Positions 24,994 to 32,477 of a stretch of 64,000 bases of DNA are shown piece by piece (the first letter of the stretch is position 1; each line of letters starts with the position of its first letter). The stretch is from NCBI RefSeq assembly GCF_000425385.1, contig NZ_AUDI01000021.1, positions 1 through 64,000 on the forward strand. The letters run 5' to 3'. This DNA comes from Pseudoduganella violaceinigra DSM 15887. Lineage in GTDB: Bacteria; Pseudomonadota; Gammaproteobacteria; Burkholderiales; Burkholderiaceae_D. The notes beneath the pieces are model-generated. The model was not told the DNA's origin and did not search any database. It was given only the letters and a program-made list of their open reading frames with translations. The translations under genes and the position numbers were made by a program.

Positions 24994-26085
24994 TCAGGCC
25001 GCCAGCGTCGCCCGCGGCGCCGTCAGCCGCGCCGTTTCTCCCTCCACAAACTGCGCCGCGAACACGCGTTTCTCCGGCTCCATAAAGCCTTCGGCCTCAA
25101 TCAGTTTGCAGATCAAATCGGCCGTGGCCACCGCCATCCTGTGCAGCGGCTGGCGCAGCGTGGTCAGTTCATAGCTCAGCCAGTTCGACCCTTCCACCGC
25201 GTCGCAGCCGACCACCGACATCTGCGACGGCACATCGATATGCAAATGCTGGCGCGCCGCATCGACGCAGCCCATCGCCATCGGGTCATTTCCGCAGATC
25301 ACTGCATCTGGCACCGCGCCGATCCTTGCGATCAGCTCATGCAGTCCGGCCACGCCGCTGTTGTAGTCGAAGCGGCCATGGAAGACCGGCGCCGGCGGCA
25401 AGCCCAGTTCCTCGATCCGGTCCAGCGCGCCGCGCAGGCGTTCGATCGCCACCGAGTTCTGCTCCGGCCCGCCAATCAGGGCGAACTGGCGATGGCCGGC
25501 AGCGGCCAGCCGGGTGACCAGGGCGCGGCTGGCCTCATACTGGTCGCACAGGACCGTATTCACCTCGATGTCGCGCAGATGGCGGTTGAACACCACCAGC
25601 GGCACCTTGCGGCGTTTGAATTCCGCCACATGCGCCTCGCTCAGCCTGGATGCGGCAATCACGCCATCGACCTGGAATTGCCAGACGTCGGTCAGGATGC
25701 TCTCGATCTCGCCCTCATGCTGCATGGTGAAGAGCAGGGCGCGTTTGCCGCGCCGGTTCAGCTGCTGGCTGAGCTCCGACAGTGCCGCTGGGTCGTACAG
25801 CAGGCTGGAATGGGAAACCACGATCGCGATGACGTTGGTGCGGCGCGTGATCAGGCTGCGCGCCGCCGCATTCGGGATGTATTCCAAGCTTTCGGCCGCC
25901 TTCATGACGCGCGCGTAGGTGGCCTTGGAAAAGCTGGCGCCCGGCTTGAAACAACGCGACACGGCCGACTGCGAGACGCCCGCCACGAGTGCGACATCAT
26001 AGGACGTGACGCGGCGTCCTTCCCGGAGGATGATGGCCTTTTGCTCGGCGAGGGGAACGGCGGGTTGTTGCTTGGTCGGGGGCAT
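24994..26085 (-). CDS. LacI/GalR-family transcriptional regulator
   Basis: A 363-residue repressor-type protein. The N-terminal helix-turn-helix (TSYDVALVAGVSQSAVSRCF, then FSKATYARVMKAAESLEYIPN) is followed by a periplasmic-binding-protein-like sensor domain (VIAIVVSHSSLLYDP, VDGVIAASRLS, PDAVICGNDPMAMGCVDAAR). ATG 26085 is used; an in-frame Met at about 26136 could add 17 residues. The effector is unknown. No sugar pathway lies next to it, and the nearest genes are cphA (convergent) and a YegD-like Hsp70 gene (divergent), so its target is unclear. Confidence 0.88.
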   Translation of the reverse strand: MPPTKQQPAVPLAEQKAIILREGRRVTSYDVALVAGVSQSAVSRCFKPGASFSKATYARVMKAAESLEYIPNAAARSLITRRTNVIAIVVSHSSLLYDPAALSELSQQLNRRGKRALLFTMQHEGEIESILTDVWQFQVDGVIAASRLSEAHVAEFKRRKVPLVVFNRHLRDIEVNTVLCDQYEASRALVTRLAAAGHRQFALIGGPEQNSVAIERLRGALDRIEELGLPPAPVFHGRFDYNSGVAGLHELIARIGAVPDAVICGNDPMAMGCVDAARQHLHIDVPSQMSVVGCDAVEGSNWLSYELTTLRQPLHRMAVATADLICKLIEAEGFMEPEKRVFAAQFVEGETARLTAPRATLAA

Positions 26086-26235
26086 TGATGCGGTGCGGCG
26101 GCTGAATAGCTTGCGTTTTTGAAAATAATCTATCATCTTACCACATGGCAATTGTTTGCCTCGACTTCCCACTCTCGGATGTGGTGCGCCAGCCGCGCCG
26201 GGCTCTGGTAAAATACCGCCCCTTTTGGTTTTCGG

Positions 26236-27495
26236 ATGATTAAGATGGCTCAGGCTTGCGGCATCGACTTTGGCACTTCCAACTCCACCGTAGGATGGGT
26301 GCGCCCAGGCCAATCGATCATGCTGGAACTTGAAGATGGCAAAATGACATTGCCGTCGGTGGTGTTCTTCAATGCGGAAGACGAACAAACCAGCTATGGC
26401 CGCGCCGCGCTGGCCGAATACCTGGCCGGCTGCGAAGGCCGCCTGATGCGTTCCCTGAAAAGCCTGCTGGGCACCAGCCTGATCGACGGCCAGACCGAGG
26501 TGGGCGGGCGTGCACTGCCTTTCCGCCTGCTGCTGTCGCAGTTCATCGGCGAAGTGAAACGCCGCGCCGAAAGCGCCGCAGGGCGCCGTTTCGAGCACGT
26601 GGTCATGGGGCGTCCGGTGCATTTCATCGACGACGACAAGGCCGCCGACCAGTTGGCGGAGGATACCCTGGCCGAGATCGCACGCAGTGTTGGTTTCCGC
26701 GAGGTGGCCTTCCAGTTCGAACCGATTGCGGCGGCATTTGAATACGAGTCCCAGATCGACCGCGAAGAGCTGGTCCTGATCGCCGACATTGGCGGCGGGA
26801 CGTCCGACTTCACCCTGGTGCGCCTGGGTCCCGACCGCGTCGCCCGCACCGAGCGCGCCGGCGATATTCTCGCCACCGGCGGCGTGCACATCGGCGGTAC
26901 CGATTTCGATAAATACCTGAGCCTGGCAAGCGTCATGCCGCTGCTGGGGTATGGCAGCCAGTTCCGCAGCGGCGCCGAAGTGCCGTCCAGCTACTTCTTC
27001 AATCTGGCGACCTGGCACACCATCAACCAGGCCTACACCCGCAAAATGCAGTCCCAGTTGACGGAAATGATCCGCGACGTGCGCGAACCGGCCAGGCTGG
27101 AGCGCTTGCAGCACCTGATCGAGGAGCGCTCCGGCCACTGGCTGGCACTCAAGGTGGAAGAGGCGAAGATCGGCCTGTCCGGCGCGGACAGCGTGCAACT
27201 GGACCTGGAGCGTTTTGCGCCGCCGGTAATGCTCGACGTGACGCGCGCGGGCTTCGACGTCGCGGTGGATCACCTGGTCGCCAGCGTCGGCGCCACCGTG
27301 ACCCAGCTGCTGGCCGATGCCGGCGTGCAGCCGGACCAGGTCGACACCATTTTCTTCACCGGTGGTTCCAGCGGCGTGCGCTTGCTGCGCGAGCGCATCG
27401 CGGCGCTGGTGCCGGGTGCGCGCAAGGTCGAGGGCGATCTTTTCGGCAGTATCGGCGCCGGCCTTGCACGTGATGCATTGCGCAAGTTTGCTTAA
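26236..27495 (+). CDS. YegD-like Hsp70-fold ATPase
   Basis: A 419-residue actin/Hsp70-fold ATPase without a substrate-binding domain. It shows CGIDFGTSNSTVGWVRPG, the phosphate loop LIADIGGGTSDFTLVRLG and the adenosine motif IFFTGGSSGVRLLRER. This matches the YegD class of divergent Hsp70 proteins, whose function is unknown. A second Met three codons downstream (26245) has a better-spaced GGATG and may be the true start. It is a single gene; the next gene starts 18 bases later but has a different theme. Confidence 0.88.
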   Translation: MIKMAQACGIDFGTSNSTVGWVRPGQSIMLELEDGKMTLPSVVFFNAEDEQTSYGRAALAEYLAGCEGRLMRSLKSLLGTSLIDGQTEVGGRALPFRLLLSQFIGEVKRRAESAAGRRFEHVVMGRPVHFIDDDKAADQLAEDTLAEIARSVGFREVAFQFEPIAAAFEYESQIDREELVLIADIGGGTSDFTLVRLGPDRVARTERAGDILATGGVHIGGTDFDKYLSLASVMPLLGYGSQFRSGAEVPSSYFFNLATWHTINQAYTRKMQSQLTEMIRDVREPARLERLQHLIEERSGHWLALKVEEAKIGLSGADSVQLDLERFAPPVMLDVTRAGFDVAVDHLVASVGATVTQLLADAGVQPDQVDTIFFTGGSSGVRLLRERIAALVPGARKVEGDLFGSIGAGLARDALRKFA

Positions 27496-27513
27496 AATGC
27501 TTAAATAGCCGTC

Positions 27514-27873
27514 GTGAAAAAAGCGAACCGCCAAATCCTGCACTTGCTGCTTGCCGTGCTGCTGGTCATGTCCCAGCAGCTGGGGATTTTGCACGCCCTG
27601 TCGCATTGGACCGATGTCCGCCAGACCAGCGAGCAGCAGCTTGTTGCCGAGGCGGACGATGGCCTAAGCGCCGGCCTGAGTGCCGGTCTGGCACTGGACC
27701 ACAATTGCAGCCAGTGCGCTGCCTTCGCCTCGCTGGCAACGGCGATCCATACGCCGAACTTCAGTTTCCTTCCGCTCGACTACAGCGCGCCGCAAGCCGG
27801 CGTCGCCTTGCCGCAGCTGCTTGGCGCGCGTACTGCTCGCGCCTACGACTCCCGCGCTCCGCCCCTGGTCTGA
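27514..27873 (+). CDS. Small DUF2946-like secreted or membrane protein
   Basis: A 119-residue protein starting at GTG 27514. A hydrophobic N-terminal segment (ILHLLLAVLLVMSQQLGILH) acts as a signal or anchor. His and Cys residues (HALSHW, DHNCSQCAAF) are typical of small DUF2946-type proteins often found beside metal-uptake genes. It lies 78 bases upstream of a TonB-dependent receptor gene in the same direction, so a metal-related accessory role is plausible. No enzyme motif is visible, and the DUF assignment is by pattern only. Confidence 0.6.
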   Translation: MKKANRQILHLLLAVLLVMSQQLGILHALSHWTDVRQTSEQQLVAEADDGLSAGLSAGLALDHNCSQCAAFASLATAIHTPNFSFLPLDYSAPQAGVALPQLLGARTARAYDSRAPPLV

Positions 27874-27951
27874 CACAACGTAGTGCTCCATGCAGCCGCT
27901 GCGGCCGTGCGCCGCGGCCGCTTAACGTTTGTCGTATCCAGAGGTAGTCCT

Positions 27952-29931
27952 ATGAACTTCAAGTATTCCTTGCTGGCAGGCGCAGTCCTGTCCGCCGTAT
28001 CCGCCATTGCCTGCGCCGAAGAAGGCGAGGTGACCAAGGTCGTTGTCACCGCCAATCCTTTCCACAAGGGCGAAACCGAACAAATCCTGCTGCCGGCCAA
28101 AGTGCTTTCCGGCGATGAATTGCGCGACAAGGTCGCGAACTCCCTTGGCGAGACGCTGTCGTCCGAACTGGGCGTGTCCTCGTCGGCCTTTGGCGCCGGC
28201 TCGTCGCGCCCGATCATCCGCGGGCTGGAAGGCGCCCGGGTGAAAATGCTGGAAAACGGCATGGCAGTTTCCGACGTTTCCGGCCTGTCGAACGACCACG
28301 CGGTGTCGGCCGAAGGCGCCGTGGCGCACCAGATCGAAATCCTGCGCGGCCCGGCCTCGCTGATGTATGGTTCGGGCGCGATCGGTGGCCTGGTCAATGT
28401 GGTCAACGAGCGCATTCCGCCTGCGCTGGAGCCGAAGCTGACCGGCCAGGCCGAAGCGCGCTACAGCACGGTCGACAATGGCAACGCCACCTCCGGCACC
28501 ATCGACGGCGCCATCGGCAAGCTGGCCTTGCACCTCGATGCCAACAGCCGCCGCTCGGGCGACTACAAGATTCCCGGCAACCGCGTTGAGGGCGACCCGG
28601 ATTCGGCGTCCGGCCGCCTGCCGCATTCGGGCACCAGGGAAAAGGGCGCCGGCTTTGGCGGTTCCTACATCGACAGCTGGGGCTATGTCGGCGCTTCCGT
28701 CTCGGGACTGGACAACAAGTACAGCGTGCCGAGCGAGGAAGGTTCGACCATCGACCAGCATCAGACCCGCTACGACTTCGACAGCCTGTTCAAGAATCCT
28801 TTGCCAGGCCTGGAATCGGCCAAGTTCAAGGCCGGCTATACCGACTACCACCATGCGGAGCTGGGCGAAGACGGCGAGCCGGAAGTGAAGTTCAAGAACC
28901 GCGCGCTGGAAACCCGCGCCGAGGCGGTGCACCAGGCGATCAGCGGCTGGCACGGCACCTTTGGCGTGCAGACCGAGCTGACGCACTTCTCCGCCACCAG
29001 CGCCCGGGGCGGGCCGGATACCGTGCCGGCCACGCGGTCCGACTCCACGGCCGGCTTCCTGGTCGAGGAAAAAGAATGGGGACCGGTGCGTGTCAACGCC
29101 GGCCTGCGCCTGGAGCGTGTGAAGCGTGAGCCGGTGACCGGCATCGACCGCTCCTTCGGCCTGCAAAGCGGCGCCCTGGGCGGACTGTGGTCGTTCATGC
29201 CCGGCTATGCGACCGGCGTGACGCTGTCGCGCGCCCAGCGTGCGCCGTCGACCGAAGAGCTGTATTCCGGCGGCCCGCACGATGCCACCATCACCTTCGA
29301 CCTCGGCGATGCCAACCTGCGCAAGGAGACCTCGCGCAATATCGAGTTCTCGCTGCAGAAGACTGCCGGCCTGGTACGCTGGAAAGCCAATTTGTTCCAC
29401 AACAGCATTTCCGACTTCATCTACGGCCATGTCACCGGCCGCATGGTCGATGAGGCGGGCAATGACGGCAGCCAGTTCCGCGAGCGCATCTTCAGCCAGG
29501 GCGACGCTACCGTACGCGGCGCCGAAGCGGAGATCGAATACAACCCGCTGGCCATGGGCCTGAACGGGCGCCTGTTCGCCGACACCTCGCATGGCGACTT
29601 GAAGCATGCGGGAAGCCTGCCGTTGCAGCCGGCTGCGCGCGTTGGCGCCACCATCGGCTACCGCACGCCGAACTGGCGCGCCGGCGCAACCTGGATCCAT
29701 GCCCGGGCCCAGGACCGCCTGGCTTCGTTCGAGACCAGCCCGACCGGCTCCTACAATCAGCTGAACGCAAATCTCTCGTACACGCAGAAGCTGCACGACA
29801 TGGACCTGACATGGTTCATGCTGGCGAAAAACCTGCTGAACGACGAGGTGCGCGTCTCGACCTCGATCCTGAAGGATGTCTCGCCTTTGCCAGGCCGCAG
29901 CTTCGTCTTCGGCGTGCGCGCCAAGTTCTGA
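27952..29931 (+). CDS. TonB-dependent outer-membrane receptor (ZnuD-like)
   Basis: A 659-residue receptor. A signal peptide (LLAGAVLSAVSAIACA) is followed by a TonB box-like EVTKVVVTA, the plug (SRPIIRGLEGARVKMLENG, VEILRGP-type IEILRGPASLMYGSGAIGG) and a 22-strand barrel ending in Phe. The plug sequence resembles neisserial ZnuD, a zinc receptor, and the upstream His/Cys protein supports a metal substrate. The start at 27952 follows AGAGGT. No Zur box was recognised. Substrate is inferred, not shown. Confidence 0.85.
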   Translation: MNFKYSLLAGAVLSAVSAIACAEEGEVTKVVVTANPFHKGETEQILLPAKVLSGDELRDKVANSLGETLSSELGVSSSAFGAGSSRPIIRGLEGARVKMLENGMAVSDVSGLSNDHAVSAEGAVAHQIEILRGPASLMYGSGAIGGLVNVVNERIPPALEPKLTGQAEARYSTVDNGNATSGTIDGAIGKLALHLDANSRRSGDYKIPGNRVEGDPDSASGRLPHSGTREKGAGFGGSYIDSWGYVGASVSGLDNKYSVPSEEGSTIDQHQTRYDFDSLFKNPLPGLESAKFKAGYTDYHHAELGEDGEPEVKFKNRALETRAEAVHQAISGWHGTFGVQTELTHFSATSARGGPDTVPATRSDSTAGFLVEEKEWGPVRVNAGLRLERVKREPVTGIDRSFGLQSGALGGLWSFMPGYATGVTLSRAQRAPSTEELYSGGPHDATITFDLGDANLRKETSRNIEFSLQKTAGLVRWKANLFHNSISDFIYGHVTGRMVDEAGNDGSQFRERIFSQGDATVRGAEAEIEYNPLAMGLNGRLFADTSHGDLKHAGSLPLQPAARVGATIGYRTPNWRAGATWIHARAQDRLASFETSPTGSYNQLNANLSYTQKLHDMDLTWFMLAKNLLNDEVRVSTSILKDVSPLPGRSFVFGVRAKF

Positions 29932-30006
29932 GTTTGCGCAAAATCAAAGGTGGCCTGGAGTCGCTTCTTATACTTTAGCTAACAAACTAAGGTGTGGGAG
30001 GCGGCG

Positions 30007-30978
30007 ATGGGCAAACGCGTTGCAGACCGGGAGCGCATCTTCCGGTGGTTCCTTGGCCCCGCCCAGCGGGGCGATCCCTACGCCCAGTTCAACCTGGCGC
30101 TTCTCTACAAAAATGGACAGGGCGTCGATCCCGACCAGCGCCAGGCGTTCAGCTGGATGCGCATGGCGGCCCTACAAGGCCTGGCGTTCGCCCAGAACCA
30201 GCTGGGCGCCATGTACTACAGAGGCGACGGTACGGGCGGCAACGATGCCGAAGCGGCTTACTGGTTCCGGCGCGCCGCCCGCCAGGGCGACCCGGCGGCA
30301 CAGCAAAACATGGGGCAACTGTACCGTCGTGGGCGCGGCGTCCCCGTTGACGAAGAGACGGCGGCGCGCTGGTTCAGCCGTGCCGCGGAGCAGGGCGTCT
30401 CCAGCGCCCAGGCCTTGCTCGGCGAAGCCTATCTGAACGGGCGCGGCGTGGCGGCCAATTGCGAGCTGGCGCAAGCCTGGCTGCGCAAGGCAGCCGTGCG
30501 CGGCGAAATCCACGCCCAGTGCCTGCTCGGCAGCATGTATGCCCACGGCACGGGCGTCGTGCGCGATACGGCGCAGGCCCTGATGTGGTACAGCCTGGCC
30601 GCCGAAGGGGGCTCGGCCCAGGCCCAGTTCAGCGTCGGCGTCCTGTATTCGATCGGCGACGGCGTGCAGCGCGACCTGGTGCGCGCGGTGCGCTGGTATC
30701 GCAGCGCGGCTGAAAAAGGCGATGCCGCGGCCCAGAACAATCTGGGCGTGCTGTATGCGACCGGGCAAGGCGTGCAACAGGACGATAACGAGGCGCTGCG
30801 CTGGTATCGCCGGGCCGCGGCCCAGGGACACGCGCTGGCCCGGCATAATCTGGCAGGCTTGCGCGACGGCGCAGCCGAGGTGGCATTGCCTGACGAGCAG
30901 TTCCACGGCAGCATTGATTTTGATGAAACGGTCCGTCCCTATTTTCGTGTGCCGGATGCTCGCCACAGTCCGCGCTGA
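30007..30978 (+). CDS. Sel1-repeat (TPR-like) protein
   Basis: A 323-residue protein with seven consecutive Sel1-like repeats of about 36 residues (for example AQNNLGVLYATGQGVQQDD, then EALRWYRRAAAQG), covering about residues 15–285. There is no signal peptide. Sel1 proteins act as protein-binding scaffolds in signalling or stress. ATG 30007 is preferred over GTG 29992 because GGGAG lies six bases upstream. No partner gene is obvious. Confidence 0.88.
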   Translation: MGKRVADRERIFRWFLGPAQRGDPYAQFNLALLYKNGQGVDPDQRQAFSWMRMAALQGLAFAQNQLGAMYYRGDGTGGNDAEAAYWFRRAARQGDPAAQQNMGQLYRRGRGVPVDEETAARWFSRAAEQGVSSAQALLGEAYLNGRGVAANCELAQAWLRKAAVRGEIHAQCLLGSMYAHGTGVVRDTAQALMWYSLAAEGGSAQAQFSVGVLYSIGDGVQRDLVRAVRWYRSAAEKGDAAAQNNLGVLYATGQGVQQDDNEALRWYRRAAAQGHALARHNLAGLRDGAAEVALPDEQFHGSIDFDETVRPYFRVPDARHSPR

Positions 30979-31056
30979 AGCCGTGCCGGCGCAAGCTGCG
31001 CGAGGCCTTTGTGATCGAAGGCGACACGCTGCAGGCCGTGCATGAATACGGCACGT

Positions 31057-31623
31057 TCAGCGTTGCGCGGTGAGCGGGCGTTCGATTGCCGGCATCAAGG
31101 CCAGGTTGGCGCTCAGGTTTTCAAGCCCTGCCTGCGCCGCGACGTTCTCGATACGGATGCTATAGCTTCCGCGTGTCAGGGCGATATTTCCCAGGTTGCG
31201 CGAACGCTGGTTGGCCCATTTGCTGGCCACGCACAAGGTGTTGACCAGGCGTGAATGCACCAGCGCATTGTCAGGTTTGTGCCGGACTTCGACCTTGAAG
31301 GCCATTGGCCGGCCATAGCTGGCGCGGTCCTTCTTCGGTACTTTGTCGAGGTCGGACGTGTCGCCGCAATCTTCAAGGCGGCGCTCGCCGAGGATTGCCA
31401 CTTCCTGCTTGTTCAGCGAATCGCCTGCGGGATTGCTCATTTCCAGCAGCAGGAAATAGCTGAGGTCTACCGGCACCTCCACTTCCGTGGTGACGACCGT
31501 GCCGGCTTCGTCCAGCTTGACGTGCACATCCTTGATGAGCGACGGGAAATCGCACAGCGCGGCCGATGCCATCGCCAAGCCGACGATGGGTTTCTGGCAC
31601 ATGCTGAAGATGAAGGGGCCCAT
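31057..31623 (-). CDS. Unknown exported protein
   Basis: A 188-residue protein with a hydrophobic N-terminal segment (IVGLAMASAALC) that may be a signal peptide, possibly with a lipid-modified Cys, followed by a beta-rich soluble region (TEVEVPVDLSYFLLLEM, AFKVEVRHK, GSYSIRIENVA). I do not recognise a characterised family. Two Met starts are possible (31623 and 31602) and neither has a strong ribosome site. It is transcribed away from the cupredoxin gene. Confidence 0.5.
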   Translation of the reverse strand: MGPFIFSMCQKPIVGLAMASAALCDFPSLIKDVHVKLDEAGTVVTTEVEVPVDLSYFLLLEMSNPAGDSLNKQEVAILGERRLEDCGDTSDLDKVPKKDRASYGRPMAFKVEVRHKPDNALVHSRLVNTLCVASKWANQRSRNLGNIALTRGSYSIRIENVAAQAGLENLSANLALMPAIERPLTAQR

Positions 31624-31834
31624 GGATTCAATATAGACCAGGGAAGCGAGGAATGCATCCTGCAAGGATGTTGCCTTGTATCTTTTTTGTTTGTTTCTTC
31701 GCATCGACGCGCAGGCGATGGCGGGCGCAAAACATGGCAGACTCGGGAGTCAGGACCGTCGTTGCGACAACGTGATGAATGCCGGAAACACTGTTTGGCG
31801 TTACAATAAGCTTCCACGTCCTTGACCGAGAACG

Positions 31835-32473
31835 ATGCCGAGCCAGCTCATTAGCCGTTCCGCCGCATTGGCGGCCTTCCTCTGCGCAGGCGCCGCCGCC
31901 GCGGCTGCGGGCGGAATTACCGTGCAGGTGACCGATAACGGCGGCAAGCCGGTGGCGGACGCCGTGGTCTACCTGGAGGCCGATGGCGGCCAGCAGTTGC
32001 CCAAAGCGCAAAAGGCCGGCGAAATCAGCCAGAAAGGCTTGAAGTTCGTGCCCTTGGTGACCGTGGTCCAGACTGGCAGCAAGATCTACTTCCCGAATAA
32101 CGACCGGGTGCGCCACCATATCTATTCCTTCTCCGCGCCGCATAAATTCGACCAGAAACTGTATAGCGGCACGACGGCGGAACCGCAGAGCTTCGACAAA
32201 CCGGGTACCGTGGTCCTGGGCTGCAATATCCACGACAAGATGATCGCCTATGTGCGGGTGGTCGATACCCCGTACTTCGGCAAGACGGACGCCAGCGGTG
32301 CGGTGGTGGTGGAAGCGCCGGCCGGCAAATATGTGCTGAAGGCCTGGCACCCCGATATCGTGGGCGGCAATGCCCAGGAGCAGGCGCTGCGCCTGGGCGA
32401 TGCGGCGGCCAGCGCCAGTTTCAAGATGACGCTGAAGCCGCCCTCAACCGACCCGGACACTCCCGCGTACTGA
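31835..32473 (+). CDS. Periplasmic cupredoxin (methylamine-utilisation type)
   Basis: A 212-residue exported blue-copper-like protein. A signal peptide (LAAFLCAGAAAAAAGG) precedes a domain with likely type 1 copper ligands: His in RVRHHIYSF and Cys, His and Met in LGCNIHDKM. A C-terminal beta domain follows (GKYVLKAWHPDIVGG). Proteins of this kind are often called methylamine utilisation protein, but no methylamine genes are present. Four bases separate it from a GGDEF/EAL gene, so a periplasmic redox signal may feed the c-di-GMP enzyme; that is inference. Confidence 0.82.
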   Translation: MPSQLISRSAALAAFLCAGAAAAAAGGITVQVTDNGGKPVADAVVYLEADGGQQLPKAQKAGEISQKGLKFVPLVTVVQTGSKIYFPNNDRVRHHIYSFSAPHKFDQKLYSGTTAEPQSFDKPGTVVLGCNIHDKMIAYVRVVDTPYFGKTDASGAVVVEAPAGKYVLKAWHPDIVGGNAQEQALRLGDAAASASFKMTLKPPSTDPDTPAY

Positions 32474-32477
32474 CGCC

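Noticed and set aside
26086..27606. Extension of the LacI-type frame far upstream, antisense to the YegD-like gene
   Set aside because: The open frame continues but the added sequence has no homology and lies opposite a well-supported Hsp70-fold gene. The HTH begins shortly after Met 26085.
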